Source: Nocardioides islandensis (GTDB lineage Bacteria; Actinomycetota; Actinomycetes; Propionibacteriales; Nocardioidaceae). From it: DNA of 64,000 nucleotides. The stretch covers positions 62,001 through 126,000 of the forward strand of contig NZ_JADKPN010000003.1 in assembly GCF_015352455.1 (NCBI RefSeq), given 5' to 3'. The stretch's first letter is position 1; each line of letters starts with the position of its first letter. Under the pieces are notes generated by a model. The model was not told the origin of the DNA. It ran no database searches and saw nothing but the letters and a program-made list of their open reading frames with translations. Both the position numbers and the translations under genes were made by a program. This document shows, piece by piece, positions 10,618 to 18,762 of this stretch.

Positions 10618-13149
10618 GTGGGCGACCCCGACGCCGTCACCGGCGACGTCACCGGCGACTTCCAGAGGCGCTGGCACGCCTTCGTGCGCCGCTGGCGTAG
10701 GGCCGAGCCCGACGAGCGGTCGGCGATGGTCGACGCCGCCCTGGCCGGCGGGCTCCCCCCGGCGAAGGGCCGGCCGCCCGTGCCGGAGCACGGCGTCGAG
10801 GTGCGGTGCGCCAAGGCGGTGATCCGGGCGAGCGGAGCCTTCGACGAGGAGGGGTACGCGCGCGCCCGCGCCAACCGTGTGGTGCTGCGCTCGGCCGACC
10901 CGCTCACCCAGTTCGTCACCAACGGGTGGCGCGAGCTGCGAGCGCCCAGCCTGGACTTCGACCTGTGGTGGTACTGGTCGGAGTACCTCGACCCGGCCCG
11001 CGAGGACGTCGACCCGCTGCTCCACTACCTGCTCGTCGGACGGCAGGCCGGCCACCTCCCCGTGCCGCCCCCGGCGCCGGAGCGCGAGCACCCGCGGCTG
11101 ACCGGTGGGTCGGTCCGGCGGGTCTGCCTGTTCGCGGCCTACGACCGCGACGGTCTGGTCGACGAGTACGTCGTGGAGTACCTGCGCGAGCTCGCGCGGC
11201 ACGCCGACGTCTACTACCTCGCGGACGGGGTGCTCGAGCCCGGCGAGCTCGACAAGCTGGACGGGGTCGTGGCGGGTGCGTGGAGCATCCCGCACGGCGC
11301 CTACGACTTCGGCTCGTACTCGATGCTGGCCCGCGACCTGGTCGGCTGGGACACGCTCACGACGTACGACGAGGTCGTCCTCGCCAACGACAGCTGCTTC
11401 CTGCTCCGGCCGCTGGACGACACCTTCGCCGAGATGGACACGCGCGCCTGCGACTGGTGGGGACTCCAGGCGACCTCCATGGAGTTCAACGAGGACGACC
11501 TGGACGACCCCGAGGCCCTGCTGTCCCTCGCCGAGGCCAAGGTCACGCTGGTGGGGCCGCGTCACTGGTCCGACGTGCTGTACCTCCACCTCAGCTCCTA
11601 CTTCCTCGCTTTCCGGCGTCCGGTCATCGACGACCCGGGCTTCCGCCGGCGGCTGGACGCGGTGGTGCCGCAGGCCGAGAAGATGTCGGTCGTCCACAAG
11701 TACGAGGTGGGCATCAGCCGATACCTGATCGACTCGGGCTTCGAGTTCGACACGCTCGTGTCCGACCTCTACCCGTTCCACCCGCTGTACTCCCGGCGCT
11801 TCTTCGAGCTGGCCGCCCGCGGCTTCCCGCTCGTCAAGCGCAACTTCCTGGCCGAGAACCCGCGCCACGTCGCCGACTTCGCCCAGTGGGAGGACTGGCT
11901 GCGCGAGGCGGTGCCCGAGGCACCCATGGCGGCCATCCTGGCCAGCATCGACCGCGTCTCGCCGCACGACGTACGCGCGCGGTCCACCACCGTGCGCCGT
12001 GACCGGCTCGGCCGGCCGGTCGTGCCCAACCGCCCGCTGGCGGGGTACGGGTTCCGGTCGCGCAGCCGCGAGCTGCCCAAGCTCGACCACTGGTGGGCGT
12101 TCCCGGTGGACCGGCGCACCCACCAGCTGCCCTCGGGGTCCCGGGCGGTGTTGGAGGCCGTGCGCGACGACCCGTCCGTCCGCAAGGTGGTGCTGACCCG
12201 GTCCCGGCCGATCGAGCTGGCCGGGGAGAACCTGGTCGTCGAGTCCTTCGGCCACCTCGACGGGTCGGAGGCACTGGCGCGGTGCGGCTTCGTGCTGCTC
12301 GACGGCCACCCCGAGGACCAGTTCGAGATGCCCATGCCCGCGGCCTGGCACCGGTTCGTGCACGTGGGCGGCGGCCTCCCGATCGGCCCGCCGAGGCTCA
12401 CCGGGGCCGAGCTGGAGGGAGAGGCGCAGCTGGCTGCGCGTGCAGTCGCCTCCCGTGCCGAAGCCCTCGCGCGTGCCGCAGCCGGTCCGGCGCCCGGCCT
12501 CACCGGCCTCTGGCTGACCGGGCTGCCGCGCCACGACCTCGTCGTGCGGGCGGACCTGCCCGAGGACCTCGCCCGCGAGGAGGCGGCGCTGCGCGAGCGG
12601 CTCGACGGTCGGCGACTGCTGGTCTTCTGGCCGCGGCCCGGAGGTGCGGCCCCGCACCTGGATCCCGCCCAGCTCGACCGGCTGGCCGACTGGGCACGCA
12701 GGCACGACGCGGTGGTCGGCGTCCGCGAGCCGGTCGTCGACCGCGCCGACGGCTGGACCTACGCGCTCCGGTCGGTCGTCGGCGTCGGGGTCGCGAACCG
12801 CACCGTGGCCAACGGGTCCACCGTGCTGCGCGTGGCCGACGCCGTCGTCACCGACGAGGCCGAGGAGGCCGTGGACTTCCTGCTCACCGGCCGCCGGCTG
12901 CTGCACTGGCTGCCCGACCCGCCCCAGACGGGCGACTCCCCGTTGGCCGCCTGCTACCCGCCCGACGAGTACCTCCCCGGCCCGGTGACCCGCTCCTTCG
13001 ACGAGCTGCTCGCAGCCCTGGACTCGGCCTTCGACCCGCTCGGTACGTCGGAGCGGGACGCCTACGCGCGCGCCGTACGCCTGGCGTTCGCCCACACCGA
13101 CGACCGCAACGCCTGGCGGCTGGCGTGGAGGATGCGGGGCTTCGCCTGA
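10618..13149 (+). CDS. Rhamnan synthesis RgpF-like protein fused to a CDP-glycerophosphotransferase-like domain
   Basis: The 843-residue protein starts at GTG with GGAGG upstream. Residues about 100-145 hold the repeat DFDLWWYWSEYLDP...DPLLHYL. An RgpF domain (PF05045) follows at about 160-420, with FAAYDRDGLVDEYVVEYL, YDFGSYSMLARDL and the VVLANDSCFLL block. The C-terminal third resembles the TagF-type glycerophosphotransferase domain (PF04464): VHVGGGLPIG and the closing ADAVVTDEAEEAVDFLL and PGPVTRSFDELLAAL segments. The usual DYSS of TagF is here DEAE, so activity of that half is uncertain. It probably adds rhamnose, glycerol phosphate or a similar unit to a wall polymer. A paralogue lies convergently at 13373-16024. 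Confidence 0.87.
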   Translation: MGDPDAVTGDVTGDFQRRWHAFVRRWRRAEPDERSAMVDAALAGGLPPAKGRPPVPEHGVEVRCAKAVIRASGAFDEEGYARARANRVVLRSADPLTQFVTNGWRELRAPSLDFDLWWYWSEYLDPAREDVDPLLHYLLVGRQAGHLPVPPPAPEREHPRLTGGSVRRVCLFAAYDRDGLVDEYVVEYLRELARHADVYYLADGVLEPGELDKLDGVVAGAWSIPHGAYDFGSYSMLARDLVGWDTLTTYDEVVLANDSCFLLRPLDDTFAEMDTRACDWWGLQATSMEFNEDDLDDPEALLSLAEAKVTLVGPRHWSDVLYLHLSSYFLAFRRPVIDDPGFRRRLDAVVPQAEKMSVVHKYEVGISRYLIDSGFEFDTLVSDLYPFHPLYSRRFFELAARGFPLVKRNFLAENPRHVADFAQWEDWLREAVPEAPMAAILASIDRVSPHDVRARSTTVRRDRLGRPVVPNRPLAGYGFRSRSRELPKLDHWWAFPVDRRTHQLPSGSRAVLEAVRDDPSVRKVVLTRSRPIELAGENLVVESFGHLDGSEALARCGFVLLDGHPEDQFEMPMPAAWHRFVHVGGGLPIGPPRLTGAELEGEAQLAARAVASRAEALARAAAGPAPGLTGLWLTGLPRHDLVVRADLPEDLAREEAALRERLDGRRLLVFWPRPGGAAPHLDPAQLDRLADWARRHDAVVGVREPVVDRADGWTYALRSVVGVGVANRTVANGSTVLRVADAVVTDEAEEAVDFLLTGRRLLHWLPDPPQTGDSPLAACYPPDEYLPGPVTRSFDELLAALDSAFDPLGTSERDAYARAVRLAFAHTDDRNAWRLAWRMRGFA

Positions 13150-13372
13150 GGCCGTGGGTGCTGTTGGTGGTTCGCCTGCGGCGGGCTTGGGTTGCGGTTC
13201 CCACGCCCACGACCCGTGGGTGGTCTGCGCGCGAGGTCGGCTGACCTCACCCACCCCGGGCGGGTCACCGCAGCAGGGGTCCCGAAGCCCACCGCAGGCG
13301 TCAACCAAGCCCGCCGCAGGCGACCCCAGAACCGCAACCACAGACAACCCTGGGGAGGACCGCACGCCGCGA
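13150..13372. repeat. Intergenic inverted repeat between convergent rgpF-like genes
   Basis: This 223-bp gap holds no gene. A perfect 18-bp inverted repeat, CGCCTGCGGCGGGCTTGG, is at 13173-13190 with its complement at 13305-13322. A degenerate copy (two mismatches) is at 13283-13300. The same 18-mer occurs again at 23025-23042. It may act as a bidirectional terminator for the two convergent genes, or be a dispersed palindromic repeat of this genome. Confidence 0.85.
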
Positions 13373-16024
13373 CTACGTCGCGGCTTCCGCCAGCCACTCC
13401 TCGATCGGCAGGTACCTCTCCTGGACCAGGCGGACGACCCGGGCGGCGGAGCGGCCGTCGACGTACCGGTGGAGCTCGTCGCGCACGCGCGCGTGGCGAG
13501 CCCGCTGCTCGGCGGAGGGCTCGGCGAGCAGGCCGTCGAACGACGCCCGCAGCTCGTCCCAGGTGCGGAGCACCGGTCCGGGCACGACGTCGGCGAGGTC
13601 GTGGACCAGGCCCGGGAAGGCGGTGACCTCCTCGAGGTCGGGGGCGTACGCCGCCACGGGACGGTCCAGCACCAGGTAGTCGATCAGGTCGTCGGTGTAG
13701 TCGCCGACGAGGGCGTCGGCCGAGCGCAGGACCATCTCGGTGTCGGGCAGCACGCGGTGCGACAGGACGAGCAGGCCCGCCTCCCGTACCTCGGCAAGAT
13801 CGAGCCCGAGCACCGGGTCGCTCGGCCGCTCACGGCGCGGGGGCCGGACGCCGACCACGGCGCCGTGCTCGGCGGCGCGGTCGCGCAGCCACCTGAGCTG
13901 CTCGGCGTCGAGCCGAGGGACCGGACTGGTGTCCCTGTCGGCCGGCGCCCAGACGACCAGACGGCGTCCCGCGCGGGCACGACGCAGGAGGTCGAGCTGG
14001 GCGCGCAGGTCGGGGGCGAGGGCCTCCTCGGGCCGGAGCAGGAGGTCCGCGCGCGGGGAGCCGGTGACCCGGCGCTTGGGTGAGTGCGGGGACAGCACCT
14101 GCGGCGCCAGGGCCATGGACTGCCGCTCCGAGGAGGCGCACACCAGGCGCGTGAGGTCCAGGTCGTGGAGCCGTTCGCGGAGGCGGAGCTGCGACACCTC
14201 GTCCGCCTCGCGGGGCAGCCCGTTGCCGAACGCAAGCAGGGCGGTCGTGTGCCCGACGTCCACGAACCGGTGCTTGCGCGGCTGGAGCGGGTGTGCGACG
14301 TCTGCGCGGGGTCCCTCGTTGACGAAGATCACGCCGGCCCGCAGCAGGTACCACTGGGCGCCCTGGCTCTCGGCGAGGACGGCGGCCACGTTGGCGCCAC
14401 CGATGCCGGGGTTCTCGGTCGGCCCGATGATCACCTTCTTGATCGTCGGGTCGTGGCGGACCGCCTCGAACACGGCGCGCAGGTGCCCGCCGACCCGACC
14501 GGTGCGGGGGTCGACCGGGAAGACCCACCAGTGGTCGAAGCGGGGCACGAACCGCTCGAGGTCGTCGAAGTTGTCCGGACCGATGAGCTCCTCGCGGTGG
14601 AACCAGACGCCGGGCAGCCTCCGGACCGACAGGGCGCGGTTGAGGTTGAACGACGGCGAGACCCGCCACAGGTTGCGCTCCATCGCGTCCACGTCCGCGC
14701 CCGGGGTCAGGGCCAGCACGCGCTTCTTCCAGCGGTGGAGGTCGACGACGTGGAAGGGGTTCTCGTGGAGGAACTGCCGCTTGATGAACGGGAAGCCCTC
14801 CTCGATCAGCTCGAAGACCGACTCGCGGTAGATCGGGTGGAACGGCAGCACGCCGTCGATGAACGTCTCGACGTGGTACCCGGCCAGCGTCAGGTAGGAG
14901 GAGATGCCGATCTCGTACTTGCGGATGATCGAGTTCTTGTCCGACTGGCGCGCCACCGTCTCCAGCCGTCGACGCAGCTCGGGATCGGCCAGCACCTCCG
15001 AGCGCAGCACCATGAAGTAGGAGCCGACGTGGAACGAGTCGGACATGCGCCAGGGCCGGCGCTCGCGCGACTCGGTGACCAGGTCGGTCACCCGGAGTCG
15101 CCGCCCGAGCCGCTCCTGGTCGCCGGGCCGGAAGTGGTCGTCGGTGGCCTGGAGCCCCCACCAGTGCGCGGGGCGGGCGTCCATCGTCGCGAAGACCTCG
15201 TCGAGCGGACGCAGCAGGTAGCTGCTGTCGTTGGTCAGCAGCACCTCGTCGTACTCCGCGAGCGTGTCCCACCCGACCAGGTCGCGGGCCAGCATCGCGT
15301 AGGAGCCGAAGTCGTAGCGGCCGTGCCGGATCGCCCAGCGGCCCTTCGTGTACGGCGCCAGCTTGTCCAGCTCGCCCTCCTCGAGCGAGCAGTCGGCCAG
15401 GTAGAAGACGTCGGCGTGCCGGCTCAGCTCGGCGACGTACTCGACCACGTAGTCGTCGACCATGCCGTCGCCGTCGAAGCCCGCCAGCAGGCACGCGCGA
15501 CGCGGTCGCTCGACGGCCGGCGGCACCTCGCGGACCGGCAGCACCGGCGGCAGGGGCTCGAGCCCCTGGAGCCGGCCCTCGGCGAGGTAGTGCACGAGCG
15601 GGTTGACGTCCTCGCCGGCCGGGTCGAGGTACGTCGTCCAGTACCACCAGACGTCGAAGTCGAGGGACGGGTTGCGCAGCTCCTTCCAGCCGAACCGGAT
15701 GAAGTGGCGCAGCCCCTCGTGGTGGCCGCAGAACTGCCAGTGCAGCTCCCGGCTGTGCCACATGTAGCCGTAGTCGTTGAAGATGGCGCTGGCGGCGACC
15801 AGGTCGTGCTCGCACGCCATCCGGTCGGCGGGGTCCACCAAGGCGTCGGCGGCGTCGTCGCGCGGGTCGGCGCCGCTCTCGGAGATCCCCGCGTCGAGCC
15901 CTTCGGACAGCACCCGGTCGATGAGCGCCCGCCGGCGCTGCGGGTCGGGCTCCGCGGTCCAGCCCCGCACGAACGCCAGCCACCGCACCCGGAACGCGGC
16001 GGTCTCGAGGGCCGGGTCAGCCAC
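13373..16024 (-). CDS. RgpF-like / TagF-like fusion glycosyltransferase, second paralogue
   Basis: The 883-residue protein starts at GTG 16024, overlapping the stop of the coiled-coil gene by 8 nt; longer upstream frames would lie inside that gene. The order matches its convergent paralogue: an N-terminal WLAFVRGW segment, the repeat DFDVWWYWTTYLDP...NPLVHYL, an RgpF domain with LLAGFDGDGMVDDYVVEYV and YDFGSYAMLARDLVGWD, and a C-terminal TagF-like domain. The last part keeps ADALVGDYTDDLIDYLVLDRP, closer to the TagF DYSS block than in the other copy, and PGPVLRTWDELRASF. It is a likely cell-wall glycopolymer assembly enzyme. Donor and acceptor are unknown. Confidence 0.87.
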   Translation of the reverse strand: MADPALETAAFRVRWLAFVRGWTAEPDPQRRRALIDRVLSEGLDAGISESGADPRDDAADALVDPADRMACEHDLVAASAIFNDYGYMWHSRELHWQFCGHHEGLRHFIRFGWKELRNPSLDFDVWWYWTTYLDPAGEDVNPLVHYLAEGRLQGLEPLPPVLPVREVPPAVERPRRACLLAGFDGDGMVDDYVVEYVAELSRHADVFYLADCSLEEGELDKLAPYTKGRWAIRHGRYDFGSYAMLARDLVGWDTLAEYDEVLLTNDSSYLLRPLDEVFATMDARPAHWWGLQATDDHFRPGDQERLGRRLRVTDLVTESRERRPWRMSDSFHVGSYFMVLRSEVLADPELRRRLETVARQSDKNSIIRKYEIGISSYLTLAGYHVETFIDGVLPFHPIYRESVFELIEEGFPFIKRQFLHENPFHVVDLHRWKKRVLALTPGADVDAMERNLWRVSPSFNLNRALSVRRLPGVWFHREELIGPDNFDDLERFVPRFDHWWVFPVDPRTGRVGGHLRAVFEAVRHDPTIKKVIIGPTENPGIGGANVAAVLAESQGAQWYLLRAGVIFVNEGPRADVAHPLQPRKHRFVDVGHTTALLAFGNGLPREADEVSQLRLRERLHDLDLTRLVCASSERQSMALAPQVLSPHSPKRRVTGSPRADLLLRPEEALAPDLRAQLDLLRRARAGRRLVVWAPADRDTSPVPRLDAEQLRWLRDRAAEHGAVVGVRPPRRERPSDPVLGLDLAEVREAGLLVLSHRVLPDTEMVLRSADALVGDYTDDLIDYLVLDRPVAAYAPDLEEVTAFPGLVHDLADVVPGPVLRTWDELRASFDGLLAEPSAEQRARHARVRDELHRYVDGRSAARVVRLVQERYLPIEEWLAEAAT

Positions 16025-16535
16025 GGGCGCCGGGGTCGTGGCCGAGGTGGTGCAGGAGGGCCGGAAGGTCGCTTCCGCGCGCCTCCGGGTGGTCCTCGAG
16101 ATACGCCTGGGTGTCGAAGTCCGGCCCCGGATCGGCGCTGTTGTCGGTGATGCGGACGTAGTGGAGGGCGGGCGAGACGAGGTCGCGTACGGCGTCGGGC
16201 CGGTGCCGCAGGTACCAGCCGCCGTCGAACAGCCCGCTGGCCTCCACGGCGGCCACCCGGGCGCGCTCCGCCCCGGCCCCGTCGCCGCCAGGACGCAGCC
16301 GCGCGGCCAGTCCGCTCGGCTGCTCGGCCCAGTAGCGCTCCGACAGCAGCCGGGCCAGTGCGTCGGTGCTCGACCGGACCTGCCGGCGGAGGGCGGCACG
16401 CTGGCGACGTACCCGCTGGATCGCCTCCTCGGCGACCTCCTGGCGGCCACGGGCGAGCTTGAGCTCGCGACGCGCGAGCCGCAGCGCCTCGCGCAGCTCG
16501 GCCTCGTCCTCGGGTCCCATCGACGGCCCGCTCAC
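16017..16535 (-). CDS. Coiled-coil protein with YLxxRPDxV / DFDxxxYLEDHPE repeats, second paralogue
   Basis: The 172-residue protein repeats the design of the one at 10050: an N-terminal charged coiled coil (about residues 8-65), then GGWYLRHRPDAV and DFDTQAYLEDHPEA. The ATG overlaps the stop of the upstream methyltransferase (ATGA), and its own end overlaps the RgpF-like gene by 8 nt, so the three genes form one tightly coupled transcript. It probably serves as a partner or scaffold for the downstream transferase; no catalytic motif is visible. Confidence 0.8.
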   Translation of the reverse strand: MSGPSMGPEDEAELREALRLARRELKLARGRQEVAEEAIQRVRRQRAALRRQVRSSTDALARLLSERYWAEQPSGLAARLRPGGDGAGAERARVAAVEASGLFDGGWYLRHRPDAVRDLVSPALHYVRITDNSADPGPDFDTQAYLEDHPEARGSDLPALLHHLGHDPGARG

Positions 16536-17125
16536 GGCCGGTCGGCCAGCACGACCGTCTCGTTGTAGGTGAACGCCTTGCCGGCGAACCGCGGGAACGG
16601 GAAGGAGCGCACCGAGCGGGTGCGCAGCCCGACCTGCTCGAGCATGCCGGCGATGTCGCGGCCGTCGAGGAAGGTCACGTGGGTCGCGTCGGTGGTGTAC
16701 CCGCGCTCCTGCGGGCAGATCACCGCGACGGTGCGCCGCACGAACGGGAGGTAGCGCTCGAGCAGCCCGATGCCCTCGTCGCGGGTCATGTGCTCCAGGA
16801 CGTGGGACAGGAGGAGGCTGTCGTACTCCGGCTGGGCCGGCGGCTGGGGGTGGCGGGCGTCGAACTCGTCGGTGGTGACGGCGTCGAGCCCCCGGGACTG
16901 GGCGACCGCGATCGAGCTCGGGTTGTGGTCGACGCCGAGGCTGCCCGAGGGGAGGGTGGTGAGGTTGCGGCCGATGCCGCAGCCGACGTCGAGGGTGCGG
17001 CCCAGCCCGAGGCGGCGCAGGTTCCAGCGGTAGGGCCGCTGCACGTCGAGCAGCTGCTTCCAGCGCGCGCCCTCGCGCTGCTGGAGGCGCTGGGCGTAGG
17101 CCTCGGACGTGGTGTCGTCACTCAT
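16532..17125 (-). CDS. Class I SAM-dependent methyltransferase
   Basis: The 197-residue protein has motif I LDVGCGIGRNL near residue 41, an acidic post-I segment (LGVDHNP) and the LLSHVLEHM region typical of the Methyltransf_11/12/23 folds. It heads the transcript running into the coiled-coil and RgpF-like genes. By analogy with polymer-capping methyltransferases it may methylate a sugar or a chain end; the substrate is inference. No membrane segment or signal is seen. Confidence 0.87.
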   Translation of the reverse strand: MSDDTTSEAYAQRLQQREGARWKQLLDVQRPYRWNLRRLGLGRTLDVGCGIGRNLTTLPSGSLGVDHNPSSIAVAQSRGLDAVTTDEFDARHPQPPAQPEYDSLLLSHVLEHMTRDEGIGLLERYLPFVRRTVAVICPQERGYTTDATHVTFLDGRDIAGMLEQVGLRTRSVRSFPFPRFAGKAFTYNETVVLADRP

Positions 17126-17182
17126 GACGTGGTGGTTCTCCCCGCAGATGTCTGGTCGGAGCCTGGAGGTGGCATGACCACC

Positions 17183-18556
17183 CTAAGCGGTGAGCAGGGA
17201 CTGGACGACCATGGCGCTGGTCAGCGCCAGCACGCCCGCCGACAGCCAGCGCAGCCAGGGGTTGGTCGTGGTGGCGGTGCCCATGACGAGCAGGAGCGCG
17301 GCCGTGGCCATGTAGTAGCGCTGCTGGTACGGCACGGCCCGCGAGGATAGCCAGGTCAGGACGATGAGCGCCGCCGGCAGTATCCAGCTCAGCGCGATGG
17401 CCAGGACGGGGAAGGCGCCCTCGCCCGGGGTCTTCTCCACCACGACGCCGTCGCTGGGCACGGGGGCCGGCTCCTGGGCCGTGCGGACCAGGCGTCGCGG
17501 CAGCCGGATCTGCAGGGCCAGGCCCCAGGTGATCGCGGTCATCGCGGCGCTGACGGCGAAGAGGTACGGCCCGGCCAGCGGTCCCCAGACCAGCCCGGTG
17601 AACGGCGCCATGGACGCACCGAAGGCTCCGAGCGCTCCGTCGTCGATCACGTCCGCCGGGACCTTGCTCAGCTCCTCGAGGGTGTTCACACCGCCGACCC
17701 CACGGAGGTCGGGCTGGAGGATGCGGCTCAGCGCGGCCACCAGCACGACGACGGCGACGGTCCCGGCGATCGCGGCCCACCGGCGTACCTGGTCGGCTCG
17801 CGGCCGCCCGTGGCTGAGCAGGAAGGCCAGCATCAGCATCACCACGGAGAAGGAGACCAGCGTGGTCTCCTTGGCCGTCACCGTGAACACGCCGGCCAGA
17901 CCCATGAGGAGCACCTGCTTCCAGTGCCCGATGCGCGACCGCGTGGCCATCCACACGGCCAGGACGGCGAGCCAGGCGGCGAACGCCTGCACCGCGGCGT
18001 CCGGGTTGACGGTGATGCCCTGGAGCAGGACGGCCGGCATCAGCGAGGTGCCGACCGACACCAGCAGCGCCGGCAGGACCGCGCAGCCGAGCAGCATCAT
18101 CAGCAGGAAGAACCCGACGGACGCGGCGCCGAGCCACAGGGTGTTGGCCACCCGGCCGCACACCCGCGGGTGCAGCGACGTCGTCACGTCGCAGACGCGG
18201 TAGGGCACGGCGGTCAGCGCGTAGTAGGTGGGGGCGTAGTTGGTGGCGGTGCTCAGGCCGCCCCACGGCGCGAGTCCGGGCGTGTAGTGCTTCGAGCCGC
18301 ACGGCTCCAGGCCGGCCCACGCCTCGCCCCGCGGGTTGTCGCACGCCAGCTCGCCGAGGACGTCCTGGCCGTACTGCTCGTAGACCTTCGGCATGTGCCC
18401 GTGGGACAGCTTGGCGACGTAGTCGAGGTGCGCCGCCTCGTCGAACGGGCTGCCCGGTGCCTTCGACACGCCGAGCAGGGCGACGGCCACGGTGACCGCG
18501 AAGGCGAGGATGGCCCACACGGCCGTCATCCGCGTCGATGGGCGGTGCGTGGTCAT
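17183..18556 (-). CDS. DUF2142-like polytopic membrane protein
   Basis: The 457-residue protein begins with a transmembrane helix followed by SPFDEAAHLDYV, a motif like the P-x-DE-x-x-H signature of DUF2142 proteins (GT-C-like). Around ten hydrophobic segments follow. The ATG at 18556 is chosen for GGAGG just upstream (3-nt gap). A related protein is at 23238-24548 with SPIDEVVHFDYI in the same place. Such proteins are found in surface-glycan clusters and may transfer sugars from lipid carriers; this is family-based inference. Confidence 0.8.
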   Translation of the reverse strand: MTTHRPSTRMTAVWAILAFAVTVAVALLGVSKAPGSPFDEAAHLDYVAKLSHGHMPKVYEQYGQDVLGELACDNPRGEAWAGLEPCGSKHYTPGLAPWGGLSTATNYAPTYYALTAVPYRVCDVTTSLHPRVCGRVANTLWLGAASVGFFLLMMLLGCAVLPALLVSVGTSLMPAVLLQGITVNPDAAVQAFAAWLAVLAVWMATRSRIGHWKQVLLMGLAGVFTVTAKETTLVSFSVVMLMLAFLLSHGRPRADQVRRWAAIAGTVAVVVLVAALSRILQPDLRGVGGVNTLEELSKVPADVIDDGALGAFGASMAPFTGLVWGPLAGPYLFAVSAAMTAITWGLALQIRLPRRLVRTAQEPAPVPSDGVVVEKTPGEGAFPVLAIALSWILPAALIVLTWLSSRAVPYQQRYYMATAALLLVMGTATTTNPWLRWLSAGVLALTSAMVVQSLLTA

Positions 18557-18762
18557 GGTCCTCCGAGTCCCCCGTGCGGCCCGCACCGGGGTGGTGAGGC
18601 GGCGAGAGCATAACGTGCGGGCCGGCTCGAGACGGATCCAGCGCAGCCTCGGGGAACCGGATCCGGGCCGGTCGACCGCCGGGTCCGGGGTGCGCGGGGC
18701 GGCTCGATCGCTGCGTTAGCCTGACCCGCGTTCACACCGCCTCGGGGACCCAGGAGCACCTC

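Noticed and set aside
16024..16450. Longer N-terminus for the second RgpF-like protein
   Set aside because: The upstream extension lies in another frame of the coiled-coil gene and is Arg/Ser/Pro-rich; GTG 16024 matches the start of the paralogue.
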